Below are positions 15,916 through 24,501 of a stretch of 64,000 nucleotides of DNA, in pieces. The position numbers and the translations under genes are program-made. Source of the stretch: Oscillospiraceae bacterium (GTDB taxonomy: Bacteria > Bacillota > Clostridia > Oscillospirales > Ruminococcaceae); the NCBI GenBank assembly GCA_900752435.1, contig CAADVD010000033.1, positions 62,001 to 126,000 on the forward strand, in the 5' to 3' direction. Below the pieces are notes generated by a model. It saw only the letters and a program-made list of their open reading frames with translations, had not been told where the DNA came from and did not search any database. Numbering within the stretch: position 1 is the first letter of the stretch; each line of letters starts with the position of its first letter.

Positions 15916-16275
15916 ATGGTGAATAAGCCTGATAAAAACAAAGCTCGGCTCAAACGGCATCGCAGAGTCCGCGCAAAAATCAGCGGTACTGCTAGTTGTC
16001 CACGCCTTGACGTATTCCGCTCCAGCAAGCACATTTATGCACAGCTGATTGACGATGTGAACGGCGTAACCATCGTTTCCGCGTCTTCTATGGATAAAGA
16101 CTTTGAAGGCTTTGGCGGAAATAAAGAAGCAGCTCGCAAAGTTGGTCAGATCGTGGGTAAAAAAGCCATTGAAAAAGGCATCGAAACCGTGGTATTCGAC
16201 CGCGGCGGCTACCTGTATCATGGCCGTGTGAAAGAATTAGCTGATGGAGCCCGTGAGAGCGGCCTCAAGTTTTAA
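15916..16275 (+). CDS. rplR: 50S ribosomal protein L18
   Basis: 119 residues. Binds 5S rRNA with L5. Motifs RLDVFRSSKHIYAQLIDD and VFDRGGYLYHGRVKELADGA are typical. AAAGGAG upstream; 17 nt before rpsE. Confidence 0.97.
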   Translation: MVNKPDKNKARLKRHRRVRAKISGTASCPRLDVFRSSKHIYAQLIDDVNGVTIVSASSMDKDFEGFGGNKEAARKVGQIVGKKAIEKGIETVVFDRGGYLYHGRVKELADGARESGLKF

Positions 16276-16292
16276 TCGAGGAGGTTATACGT

Positions 16293-16793
16293 TTGGCTAG
16301 AATAGATGCAACCGGTTTAGAATTACAAGAAAAAGTCGTTTCCATCAACCGCGTATCCAAAACCGTGAAAGGTGGACGTATCTTTAAATTTGCGGCGCTT
16401 GTAGTTGTCGGCGACGGCAACGGCATCGTGGGCTTCGGTCTTGGCAAATCCGGCGAGGTTCCGGACGCGATCCGCAAAGGCATCGAAGATGCAAAGAAAA
16501 ATCTCGTGAAGGTTTCTTTGAAGGGAACTTCCATTCCGCATGAAATCGTTGGCGAATTCGCAGCCGGCCGTGTTTTGATGAAACCGGCTCCGCAAGGTAC
16601 TGGCGTTATTGCAGGCGGCCCGGTTCGTGCCGTGGTTGAAGTTTGCGGTATCAAAGATATCCGTACCAAAGCGCTGCGCTCCAACAATCCGTGCAACGTC
16701 GTGAGAGCGACCATCAACGGTTTGGCGGCTCTTCGCACCGTCGAAGAAGTGGCGGCGATCCGCGGCAAAACACCGCAGGAAATCTTAGGTTAA
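16293..16793 (+). CDS. rpsE: 30S ribosomal protein S5
   Basis: 166 residues. Starts at TTG 16293 behind GAGGAGG. Contains the dsRNA-binding-like N-domain (VVSINRVSKTVKGGR) and PAPQGTGVIAGGPVRAVVE. S5 shapes decoding fidelity and the mRNA entry channel. Confidence 0.96.
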   Translation: MARIDATGLELQEKVVSINRVSKTVKGGRIFKFAALVVVGDGNGIVGFGLGKSGEVPDAIRKGIEDAKKNLVKVSLKGTSIPHEIVGEFAAGRVLMKPAPQGTGVIAGGPVRAVVEVCGIKDIRTKALRSNNPCNVVRATINGLAALRTVEEVAAIRGKTPQEILG

Positions 16794-16809
16794 GGGAGGC
16801 AGACTGATT

Positions 16810-16992
16810 ATGGCAAACACATTGGATGTGAAATTGGTAAAAGGTCTTGCCGGCACCCGTAAAGACCAAATTGAAGTTTTGAAATCATTGGGTCTGAAGA
16901 AAACCAATGACGTAACGACACAACCTGATAACGCAGCAACAAGAGGGAAAATCGCTAAGGTTTCTCACCTCGTTGAGGTTACAGAAAGATAA
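16810..16992 (+). CDS. rpmD: 50S ribosomal protein L30
   Basis: 60 residues, the bacterial short form, with LVKGLAGTRKDQIEVLKSLGL. AAGGGAGG upstream; 18 nt before rplO. Confidence 0.95.
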   Translation: MANTLDVKLVKGLAGTRKDQIEVLKSLGLKKTNDVTTQPDNAATRGKIAKVSHLVEVTER

Positions 16993-17010
16993 CAAGGAGG
17001 TGCGAGTACA

Positions 17011-17454
17011 ATGAAACTGCACGAGTTATCACCGGCAGCCGGCGCAACCCGCGACGTGAAACGCATCGGACGCGGCCACGGTTCCGGTAACGGTAAAACA
17101 GCAGGTAAAGGACACAAAGGTCAGAAAGCGCGCTCCGGCGGCAGCATTCGTCCGGGCTTTGAAGGCGGCCAGATGCCGTTGCAAAGACGTATCCCGAAAA
17201 GAGGTTTCAATAACATCTTTGCAAAACAGTATGCGATTGTGAACCTTTCAGATTTAGAAGCAAAATTTGAAGCAGGCTCTGTCGTCGATACCGACGCCAT
17301 TGTCGCGGCTGGTTTGGTGAAAAATCCAAAAGACGGCATTAAAGTTCTTGGAAACGGCGATGTAACAAAGAGCTTGACCGTGAAAGCGGCGGCTTTCTCT
17401 AAATCTGCAATTGAAAAAATTGAAAAAGCAGGTGGAAAGACCGAGGTGATGTAA
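17011..17454 (+). CDS. rplO: 50S ribosomal protein L15
   Basis: 147 residues. The Gly/Lys-rich N-terminus (RIGRGHGSGNGKTAGKGHKG) and FEGGQMPLQRRIPKRGF are characteristic. One nucleotide separates its stop from the secY start, so the two are likely coupled. Confidence 0.97.
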   Translation: MKLHELSPAAGATRDVKRIGRGHGSGNGKTAGKGHKGQKARSGGSIRPGFEGGQMPLQRRIPKRGFNNIFAKQYAIVNLSDLEAKFEAGSVVDTDAIVAAGLVKNPKDGIKVLGNGDVTKSLTVKAAAFSKSAIEKIEKAGGKTEVM

Positions 17455-17455
17455 G

Positions 17456-18745
17456 GTGTTTGAGGTTTTGAAAAATGCCTTCAAGACGCCGGATCTGAAG
17501 AAAAAATTGTTGTTTACGATTTTTATTCTCTTCATTTTCCGTCTTGGCGCTCACATCCCTGCGCCGTTCGTCAATGCCGGCAGCTTGCTGGCGGCCATGG
17601 GCGACAGTTCCAACTTCTTTGGTTACTTTAATATGATGAGCGGCGGCGCCTTTGACCAGGCGACCATCTTCGCGATGTCGATTACGCCGTACATCAACTC
17701 CTCCATCATCATTCAGCTTTTGACCGTGGCGATTCCGGCTCTGGAGCGTCTGGCAAAAGAGGGGATGGAAGGACGCAAAACACTCAACAAGATTACCCGT
17801 TATGTGACCGTGGCGCTCGCGTTGCTGCAGGCGACCGGTTACTACTTCTTACTTCGCAACTACAACAGCTTTGACAGCGCTTACACCACCGGTGCTGCAC
17901 AGTACTTTGTGGCCGTGACTGTCATTCTGACCTTTACCGCAGGAGCCGCACTCATCATGTGGTTGGGCGAGCAAATCAATGATAAAGGTATCGGAAACGG
18001 TATTTCTATCATATTGTTCGCGGGTATCATTGCAAGAGGACCGTCCGCAGTTAAGGTTCTGTATGAGAACTTTATGATCGGCGGCGTCAACTACTTCTTA
18101 GTTCCGCTTGCAGTTGTTATCTTTGCTGCTGTTATCGTGTTCATTGTCATCATGACAAATGCGGAACGCAGAATTCCTGTACAGTATGCGAAGCGTGTGG
18201 TTGGCAGAAAAATGTATGGCGGCCAGTCGAGCTTCATCCCGATTAAGGTCAGCATGAGCGGCGTTATGCCGATCATCTTCGCCAGTGCATTTTTGTCTTT
18301 GCCGAGCACGATTCTGTTGTTCTATACGCCGACGCAGGGTACATGGCAGTACAGCGTGCTGCATGCACTTTCTACGACCGGTTGGGTTTACTGCTTGTTC
18401 TATTTCTTATTGATCATCGCATTCAACTATTTTTATATTGCGATTCAGTACAATCCGGTTGAAATTGCAAACGGCATCAAGAGCAACAACGGTGCGATTC
18501 CTGGCATTCGTCCGGGCAAACCGACCGTTCAGTATATTTCCAAGGTCATTTCCAAAATCACGCTGGTTGGTGCGCTGTTCTTAGGCGTTATCGCGGTGTT
18601 CCCGATCTTCTTCGAGATGTTCTCGGACATTCGCGTGTCTTTGGGCGGTACGTCCATCATCATCTTGGTGGGTGTTGCACTCGATACCATGCGTCAGATG
18701 GAATCACAAATGACCATGCGCCATCACAAAGGCTTTTTAGAATAA
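17456..18745 (+). CDS. secY: Protein translocase subunit SecY
   Basis: 429 residues, about ten membrane spans; core of the SecYEG channel that exports and inserts proteins. The N-terminal KKLLFTIFILFIFRLGAHIP, the motif GMEGRKTLNKITRY and the loop QYAKRVVGRKMYGGQ are typical. It begins with GTG 17456, one nucleotide after rplO, with GAGGTG inside rplO as ribosome binding site. Being inside the ribosomal operon couples secretion capacity to growth. Confidence 0.97.
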   Translation: MFEVLKNAFKTPDLKKKLLFTIFILFIFRLGAHIPAPFVNAGSLLAAMGDSSNFFGYFNMMSGGAFDQATIFAMSITPYINSSIIIQLLTVAIPALERLAKEGMEGRKTLNKITRYVTVALALLQATGYYFLLRNYNSFDSAYTTGAAQYFVAVTVILTFTAGAALIMWLGEQINDKGIGNGISIILFAGIIARGPSAVKVLYENFMIGGVNYFLVPLAVVIFAAVIVFIVIMTNAERRIPVQYAKRVVGRKMYGGQSSFIPIKVSMSGVMPIIFASAFLSLPSTILLFYTPTQGTWQYSVLHALSTTGWVYCLFYFLLIIAFNYFYIAIQYNPVEIANGIKSNNGAIPGIRPGKPTVQYISKVISKITLVGALFLGVIAVFPIFFEMFSDIRVSLGGTSIIILVGVALDTMRQMESQMTMRHHKGFLE

Positions 18746-18770
18746 GGAAACGTTTAAAGGAGGCTGTCAC

Positions 18771-19403
18771 ATGAACTTGATTTTATTGGGTGCTCCGGGA
18801 GCGGGCAAAGGAACTCAGGCAGAAGTCATCTGCGACCATTTGAACATTCCGGCAATCTCTACGGGTAACATCATCCGTGAAGCATTGAAAAACGGCACAG
18901 AGTTGGGCCTTAAAGCCAAATCCTTTATGGACAGCGGTGCGCTGGTTCCGGACGAAGTTGTCATTGACATCATCAAGGAAAGACTGGCAAAAGACGACTG
19001 CAAAAACGGCTTTATTCTCGACGGTTTTCCGAGAACAGTTCCGCAGGCGGAAGCACTGGATGCCATGGGCATTCAGATTGACAAAGTCATTGACATCGAG
19101 GTAGCGGATGGCGAAATCATGCAGCGGCTTTCCGGCAGACGTGTGTGCCAGGATTGCGGCGCTTCTTACCACGTCGATTTCAAACCTTCCAAAGAAGAAG
19201 GCAAGTGCGACAAATGCGGCGGCAGTACCGTACAGCGTAAGGACGACCATCCGGACACCATCAAGGATCGCTTGAAAGTCTATCATGAACAAACCGAACC
19301 ATTGAAGGATTATTACTCCAAAACCGGCAAGCTGACCGTTGTGGAAGGTCAGGACAAAGTGGCGGAAACCTCCGCGCTGACGTTGAAAGCCTTGGAGGCC
19401 TAA
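18771..19403 (+). CDS. adk: Adenylate kinase
   Basis: 210 residues. Interconverts ATP, AMP and ADP. P-loop GAPGAGKGTQ at residues ~7-16; DGFPRTVPQA binds AMP. The lid carries a four-Cys zinc site (CQDCG and CDKCG), the usual Gram-positive form. ATG 18771 follows AAAGGAGG; 3 nt before map. Confidence 0.97.
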   Translation: MNLILLGAPGAGKGTQAEVICDHLNIPAISTGNIIREALKNGTELGLKAKSFMDSGALVPDEVVIDIIKERLAKDDCKNGFILDGFPRTVPQAEALDAMGIQIDKVIDIEVADGEIMQRLSGRRVCQDCGASYHVDFKPSKEEGKCDKCGGSTVQRKDDHPDTIKDRLKVYHEQTEPLKDYYSKTGKLTVVEGQDKVAETSALTLKALEA

Positions 19404-19406
19404 TCG

Positions 19407-20156
19407 ATGGTTTCACTTAAAAATTCCAGCGAAATCAAAAAGATGAGCGAGGCTTGTAAAATTTCCGCGCAGGCGTTAAAGCTTGCCGGTGATTACATGA
19501 AACCCGGCATCTCGACGAAAGAAATCGACGAGGCAATCCGCAAGTACATCGTATCCTGCGGTGCAAAACCGAACTTTCTCGGTTACGGCGGGTTTCCGGG
19601 CAGCGCTTGTATTTCCGTAAACAACGTGGTAATCCACGGCATTCCTTCTAAGAAGATCATTCTTCGTGAAGGTGACATCGTGAGCGTTGACACCGGTGCG
19701 TTTTACGACGGATTCAACGGTGACAATGCTTACACCTTTGCCGTCGGGGATATCTCCGACGAGGCAAAGCAATTGCTAAAGGTTACCGAAGAGTGTTTAT
19801 ATAGAGCGATTGAACAGGCTAAAGTAGGCAACCGCATGGGAGACATCTCCTATGCCGTGCAGTCCTATGCGGAGAGCTTTGGCTACGGCGTAGTCAAAAA
19901 ATTCGTGGGACACGGTGTGGGCAGACGGCTTCATGAGGATCCGGAAGTGCCGAATTTCGGCAAACCGGGACACGGCATCCGCCTCGCGGCTGGGATGACG
20001 CTGGCCATCGAACCGATGATTAACCTCAAAGGGGAAGATGTGCGAGTGGAATCGGATGGCTGGACGACCGTAACCACCTCCGGCAGTCTGGCAGCTCATT
20101 TTGAACACACCATTGTCATTACAAACGATGGTCCGAAAATCCTTACGAAAGCGTAA
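19407..20156 (+). CDS. map: Methionine aminopeptidase, type I
   Basis: 249 residues. Removes the initiator Met from new proteins. The metal ligands expected of the pita-bread fold are visible: two Asp in VDTGAFYDGFNGDNAYTF, His in GHGVGRRLHEDP, and Glu in AIEPMINL and HFEHTIVIT. It follows adk by 3 nt, the usual clostridial arrangement. Confidence 0.96.
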   Translation: MVSLKNSSEIKKMSEACKISAQALKLAGDYMKPGISTKEIDEAIRKYIVSCGAKPNFLGYGGFPGSACISVNNVVIHGIPSKKIILREGDIVSVDTGAFYDGFNGDNAYTFAVGDISDEAKQLLKVTEECLYRAIEQAKVGNRMGDISYAVQSYAESFGYGVVKKFVGHGVGRRLHEDPEVPNFGKPGHGIRLAAGMTLAIEPMINLKGEDVRVESDGWTTVTTSGSLAAHFEHTIVITNDGPKILTKA

Positions 20157-20168
20157 CGGGGGTTTGGA

Positions 20169-20423
20169 ATGGAGCTCGGTTCAATCGTAAAATCAACATC
20201 CGGACACGACAAAGACAGTTTTTATCTGGTGGTCAAACTCGACAACAAGGGGGTTTACATTGCGGACGGCCGACGCCGGAAGCTTGCGAAACCGAAATGC
20301 AAAAATGAAAAGCACCTGATGAAGACGAGCCGCGTTGTGGATTTGGCGGACGTTGATACAGACAAAAAGATCAGGCGAGTGTTGTGGGAATACAATTTTC
20401 CGCATCAGCCCGTCGCCGAATAA
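20169..20423 (+). CDS. KOW-domain RNA-binding protein (L14e-like)
   Basis: 84 residues. MELGSIVKSTSGHDKDSFYL is a KOW-type start like that of the small proteins found between map and infA in many Firmicutes. It is basic and probably binds ribosome or rRNA. ATG 20169 is preceded by GGGGG. Exact function unknown. 14 nt separate it from the infA start. Confidence 0.85.
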   Translation: MELGSIVKSTSGHDKDSFYLVVKLDNKGVYIADGRRRKLAKPKCKNEKHLMKTSRVVDLADVDTDKKIRRVLWEYNFPHQPVAE

Positions 20424-20437
20424 GGGAGGTTTTGTGC

Positions 20438-20656
20438 TTGTCAAAAGAAGATGTCATCGAAATTGAAGGCGTGGTAACCGATACGTTGCCGAATGCACAG
20501 TTTAAAGTGGAGCTTCCAAACGGACACACCATTCTTGCTCATATTTCCGGCAAGCTGCGTATGAACTTCATCCGCATTCTGCCCGGTGATAAGGTGACGG
20601 TGGAAATGTCGCCGTATGATTTGACAAAAGGCCGCATCACATGGCGCTCGAAATAG
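20438..20656 (+). CDS. infA: Translation initiation factor IF-1
   Basis: 72 residues, S1-type OB fold, beginning MSKEDVIEIEGVV as usual. The start is TTG 20438, 8 nt behind GGGAGG; upstream in-frame codons overlap the KOW gene and would add unrelated residues. IF-1 blocks the A site during initiation. Followed by heptamer repeat copy 2. Confidence 0.96.
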   Translation: MSKEDVIEIEGVVTDTLPNAQFKVELPNGHTILAHISGKLRMNFIRILPGDKVTVEMSPYDLTKGRITWRSK

Positions 20657-20686
20657 CGCACAGCGGCAAAAATACAGACAGAATTT

Positions 20687-20721
20687 AAGTTGTAAGTTGC
20701 AAGTTGCAAGTTGCAAGTTCA
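20687..20721 (+). repeat. Tandem heptamer array, copy 2
   Basis: AAGTTGT, then three AAGTTGC, then a degenerate AAGTTCA: 35 nt, starting 30 nt after the infA stop and on the same strand. It interrupts the otherwise compact ribosomal operon between infA and rpmJ (214-nt gap). Confidence 0.85.
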
Positions 20722-20870
20722 AGGTGTAGGGTATTCCTGCATGGCGGTCAGGACACAGAACGCTGACTGCATTCACTCACATCATTTCGGAAACGCCGGA
20801 ATGTGCAATCTAACCGCAGACGGAACTGTTGCGACAAACGGCCGTCTCGCAAAGAAGGGAGTAATTTCAA

Positions 20871-20984
20871 ATGAAAGTAAGACCTTCCGTTAAACCCATC
20901 TGTGAAAAATGTAAAGTCATTCGACGCAAAGGCCGCGTGATGGTGATCTGCCAGAACCCGAAGCACAAACAGCGTCAGGGCTAA
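20871..20984 (+). CDS. rpmJ: 50S ribosomal protein L36
   Basis: 37 residues, the usual length for L36. It has the zinc-binding pattern CEKCKV, then Cys27, then His32, so it is the C+ form. ATG 20871 follows AAGGGAG. Sits between infA and rpsM as expected. Confidence 0.96.
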   Translation: MKVRPSVKPICEKCKVIRRKGRVMVICQNPKHKQRQG

Positions 20985-21077
20985 TTGCGAAACCAAAACA
21001 GGCTCGCAATTGGATTACGAACACAGACAAACACTTTTTAAAGAAAGTGCTCACACTGTTATTGGAGGTGCAACTTT

Positions 21078-21446
21078 ATGGCTCGTATAGCTGGTGTTGA
21101 CTTGCCGAGAGAAAAGAGAATCGAAATCGGTTTGACTTATATCTACGGTATTGGTCAGAAAGCTGCTAAAGACATCCTCGCTGCAACCGGAGTAAACCCG
21201 GATGTCCGCGTAAAAGACATCACCGAGGACGACTTGGCAAAACTGCGTGATTATATTGATAAAAACTATGAAGTTGAGGGCGATCTTCGCAGAAGCAATG
21301 CGCTCAACATCAAACGATTGATCGAAATTGGATGCTACCGCGGCGTACGTCACAGAAGAGGCCTGCCTGTTAGAGGTCAGCGCACAAAGACAAACGCTCG
21401 TACCAGAAAAGGTCCGAAGAAAACAATCGCGAATAAGAAGAAATAG
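21078..21446 (+). CDS. rpsM: 30S ribosomal protein S13
   Basis: 122 residues. ARIAGVDLPREKRIEIGLTY at the N-terminus and RRGLPVRGQRTKTNARTRKG at the C-terminus. It contacts the P-site tRNA and L5. First gene of the alpha part. The 93-nt gap upstream holds two weak inverted repeats. Confidence 0.97.
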   Translation: MARIAGVDLPREKRIEIGLTYIYGIGQKAAKDILAATGVNPDVRVKDITEDDLAKLRDYIDKNYEVEGDLRRSNALNIKRLIEIGCYRGVRHRRGLPVRGQRTKTNARTRKGPKKTIANKKK

Positions 21447-21461
21447 GAGGGATTCTGAGAA

Positions 21462-21863
21462 ATGGCAAAACAACCTGCTAAAAAACAAGTTCGTACAAGA
21501 CGCCGTGAGCGTAAAAACATCGAACGTGGTGCTGTTCATATTCAGTCTACCTTTAACAACACAATCGTGACGATCACCGATACACAGGGCAACGCAATTT
21601 CTTGGGCTAGCTCTGGTGAAATGGGCTTCCGCGGTTCTAAAAAATCCACTCCGTTCGCTGCTCAGACCGCTGCTGAAAAAGCGGCAAAAGCGGCTATGGA
21701 ACATGGTCTCAAAACCGTTGAAGTTTACGTAAAAGGACCTGGCTCCGGACGTGAAGCTGCAATCCGTGCGTTGCAGGGCGTTGGCTTGGAAGTATCCATG
21801 ATCAAAGACGTCACTCCGATTCCGCACAATGGATGCCGTCCGCCGAAAAGACGTCGCGTCTAA
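21462..21863 (+). CDS. rpsK: 30S ribosomal protein S11
   Basis: 133 residues. Contains HIQSTFNNTIVTITD and the conserved end DVTPIPHNGCRPPKRRRV. Forms part of the platform at the E site. 15 nt after rpsM. Confidence 0.97.
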   Translation: MAKQPAKKQVRTRRRERKNIERGAVHIQSTFNNTIVTITDTQGNAISWASSGEMGFRGSKKSTPFAAQTAAEKAAKAAMEHGLKTVEVYVKGPGSGREAAIRALQGVGLEVSMIKDVTPIPHNGCRPPKRRRV

Positions 21864-21903
21864 TTGATGCTGTGATGAATAAATAGAAGGAGGCAACAGA
21901 CGA

Positions 21904-22497
21904 ATGGCTAGAAATAGACAACCGATTTTAAAAAGATGTAAAGCTCTGGGCATTGAGCCTGCAGTTATGGGATACAGCAAACAAACCATTCGAAATCCCA
22001 AACCAAACAGAAGAAAAGTTAGCGAGTATGGTTTACAGTTGAATGAAAAACAAAAGGTGAAATTCATCTATGGCGTGTTGGAAAAACAGTTTGCTCATTA
22101 CTATGATATGGCAGAACGTTCCAATGGTCGTACCGGTGAAGTTTTGCTCCAGTTCTGCGAAAAGAGACTGGATAACGTTGTCTTTCGTATGGGCTTTGCC
22201 ATGACCAGACGTGAAGCGCGTCAGTTGGTTGTGCATGGTCACTACACTGTAAATGGCAAACGCGTGGATATTCCTTCTTACCAAATCAAAGAGGGCGATG
22301 TGATTGCAATTTGCGACAAGAGCCGCAAATCCGATAAATTCAAAGCAATCACCGAAGCTTTCGGCACCCGTCCGGTTCCAATGTGGATGGAAGTGAATCG
22401 CGAACAGCAGGAGGGCAAAATTCTGCGCGCTCCGAACCGCGATGACATCGACTTCGACGTACAGGAAAACCTGATCGTTGAGTACTACTCTAAATAA
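21904..22497 (+). CDS. rpsD: 30S ribosomal protein S4
   Basis: 197 residues, non-zinc form (no N-terminal Cys cluster). The S4 RNA-binding domain is around RLDNVVFRMGFAMTRREARQ. S4 starts 30S assembly and represses the alpha operon in several bacteria. Starts ATG 21904 behind AGGAGG. Here it lies inside the operon before rpoA, unlike Bacillus, where rpsD is separate. Confidence 0.97.
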   Translation: MARNRQPILKRCKALGIEPAVMGYSKQTIRNPKPNRRKVSEYGLQLNEKQKVKFIYGVLEKQFAHYYDMAERSNGRTGEVLLQFCEKRLDNVVFRMGFAMTRREARQLVVHGHYTVNGKRVDIPSYQIKEGDVIAICDKSRKSDKFKAITEAFGTRPVPMWMEVNREQQEGKILRAPNRDDIDFDVQENLIVEYYSK

Positions 22498-22603
22498 TGG
22501 GATTTTCCCATTGTTTCGGGCAGCACCATTCTTTTTTTCAGTCGCCATGGGAACAAAGAAACAACTTGCAGGGAATTTCTCTGCATTTTAGGAGGGTTAT
22601 TAC

Positions 22604-23554
22604 ATGATAGAGATCGAAAAGCCAAGAATAGAGACAGCCGAAATGAAACCCGACGGAACGTATGGCAAATTCATTTTGGGTCCACTTGAACGCGGCTATG
22701 GTACGACCTTGGGCAACAGCCTCCGGCGCGTACTGCTCTCCTCTTTGCCGGGTGTTGCGGTTACATCCATCAAAATTGACGGAGTACAGCATGAATTTTC
22801 AACGGTTCCCGGGGTTAAAGAAGATGTCACAGAGATTGTATTGAACATCAAAGGATTGACTGCTAAAATTCATGGCGAATCACCAAAGACCGTTTATATC
22901 GAAGCGGAAGGTGAGGGTCAGGTTACAGCCGGCGACATCAAAGCGGATTCCGAAGTTGAAATTCTCAATCCGGCCATGCACATTGCGACCTTGGACCAGG
23001 GCGCAAAGCTGTACATGGAGATTGTATTGGACAAAGGACGCGGCTATACTCCCGCCGAACGAAACAAGGCGAATATTCAAAACAATGTTGGTGCAATACC
23101 TGTGGACAGTATCTTTACACCGGTGTTAAAGGTGAACTATGCTGTTGAAAACGCTCGTGTTGGACAAATAACCGACTATGATAAGTTGAGTCTGGAGGTA
23201 TGGACGGACGGTACCATTACCGTTAAGGAAGCCGTATCTCTGGCGGCCAAGATTCTGAATGAGCATCTTAACTTGTTTGTCGATCTGTCTGAAGAGGCAG
23301 TGAACGCCGAAATCATGGTGGAAAAAGACGACAAGGGCAACGAAAAAGTTCTCGAGATGACTATTGAGGAGCTTGACTTATCTGTACGTTCATTCAACTG
23401 CTTGAAACGTGCAGGCATCAATACCGTGGGCGATTTAATCAACAAGTCCGAAGACGATATGATGAAAGTGCGCAACCTCGGGAAGAAATCTCTCGAAGAA
23501 GTGATTTACAAACTCAATTCGTTGGGCTTCAACCTCAATCCGGAGGAAGAATAA
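22604..23554 (+). CDS. rpoA: DNA-directed RNA polymerase subunit alpha
   Basis: 316 residues. N-terminal dimerisation domain (GYGTTLGNSLRRVLLSSLPG), then a C-terminal DNA/activator-binding domain with two HhH motifs (NCLKRAGINTVGDL and VRNLGKKSLEEV). Full length. ATG 22604 follows TAGGAGG. The 106-nt gap after rpsD starts with a small perfect palindrome (AATGGGA / TCCCATT). Confidence 0.98.
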   Translation: MIEIEKPRIETAEMKPDGTYGKFILGPLERGYGTTLGNSLRRVLLSSLPGVAVTSIKIDGVQHEFSTVPGVKEDVTEIVLNIKGLTAKIHGESPKTVYIEAEGEGQVTAGDIKADSEVEILNPAMHIATLDQGAKLYMEIVLDKGRGYTPAERNKANIQNNVGAIPVDSIFTPVLKVNYAVENARVGQITDYDKLSLEVWTDGTITVKEAVSLAAKILNEHLNLFVDLSEEAVNAEIMVEKDDKGNEKVLEMTIEELDLSVRSFNCLKRAGINTVGDLINKSEDDMMKVRNLGKKSLEEVIYKLNSLGFNLNPEEE

Positions 23555-23616
23555 GGGCGGATAGTCTCCCGTCTTTGATTGAATCCGCTACAAACCAGTA
23601 AGGAGTGAAATTCTAA

Positions 23617-23958
23617 ATGGCAGGAAGCAGAAAACTTGGAAGAGCCTCTGATCACAGAAAAGCGATGCTGAGAGCGATGGTGACCTATTTGCTGGAAAAC
23701 GGCAAAATCGAAACCACCGTAACCAGAGCGAAAGAGGTTCGTGCTATGACCGAGAAAATGATTACACTCGGCAAAACAAACGATCTCCACTCCAAGCGTC
23801 AGGCATTTGCTTATATCACAAAAGAAGAAGTGGTAAAGAAATTGTTCGATGAGATTTCCCCGAAATACGCAGATGTAAACGGTGGATATACCCGCATCGT
23901 CAAAATCGGTCCACGTCGTGGTGACGCAGCAGAGATGGCAATTATTGAATTGGTTTAA
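23617..23958 (+). CDS. rplQ: 50S ribosomal protein L17
   Basis: 113 residues, last gene of the superoperon. Begins RKLGRASDHRKAMLRAMVT and ends with RRGDAAEMAIIEL, both typical. AAGGAG precedes ATG 23617. A strong terminator follows. Confidence 0.97.
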   Translation: MAGSRKLGRASDHRKAMLRAMVTYLLENGKIETTVTRAKEVRAMTEKMITLGKTNDLHSKRQAFAYITKEEVVKKLFDEISPKYADVNGGYTRIVKIGPRRGDAAEMAIIELV

Positions 23959-23976
23959 TTTGAATAATTGAAATAG

Positions 23977-24013
23977 AAAGCCCCCTCCGGTATGTGCCGG
24001 AGGGGGCTTTTTT
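23977..24013. terminator. Terminator of the ribosomal operon (bidirectional)
   Basis: AAAGCCCCCTCCGG and CCGGAGGGGGCTTT make a 14-bp GC-rich stem with a 6-nt loop and a T run. It separates rplQ from the convergent gene at 24019 and can work on both strands. Confidence 0.94.
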
Positions 24014-24018
24014 GATTC

Positions 24019-24495
24019 TTATGCCGTATTGCGCCGACGAATCGTAAAATAATACAGAGCAACGCTAAGGAAAGCAAGGGGAAAACCGGTATAGAGCTGT
24101 GCCAGCGCCAACCGAAGCATACGATAGGTTTGGTAATCAATCTCCCGTATCGGAACGCCCTTATCGATTAAAACATAGTGTCCTTCCATCATGGCACCGG
24201 TGCCGTCTGAGAGCCTCGCCAATTGGATACAGTAGCAGATAACCACATAGACCAAAAATAACAATAGGAGTGCAAGCAGGCGGCCATTTCCCAGCAAAAA
24301 CAGATCGAACGACGGCCTTGATTGCCGAATGTCTAAAATCATCCACAAACAAGGCATGAATATCATCAGCATACAAATGCAGGGAATCCAATCGGGCAGA
24401 ATTATGGCATAACTCGCCGCATGAAAGCTTGCACAGCAGACAAACAGAATCAAAGAGCAAAGCCATTGACGAAAATAATCCGCAGTCTTTTTCAT
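24019..24495 (-). CDS. Hypothetical four-span membrane protein
   Basis: 158 residues with about four hydrophobic segments (near residues 10-30, 35-54, 70-90 and 132-152), and a charged segment around residues 100-125 between the third and fourth. I do not recognise a family. The start ATG 24495 follows GGAG and lies 6 nt after the mfd stop, so it is probably the downstream partner of mfd in one transcript. No motif for function. Confidence 0.75.
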   Translation of the reverse strand: MKKTADYFRQWLCSLILFVCCASFHAASYAIILPDWIPCICMLMIFMPCLWMILDIRQSRPSFDLFLLGNGRLLALLLLFLVYVVICYCIQLARLSDGTGAMMEGHYVLIDKGVPIREIDYQTYRMLRLALAQLYTGFPLAFLSVALYYFTIRRRNTA

Positions 24496-24501
24496 TGGAG
24501 T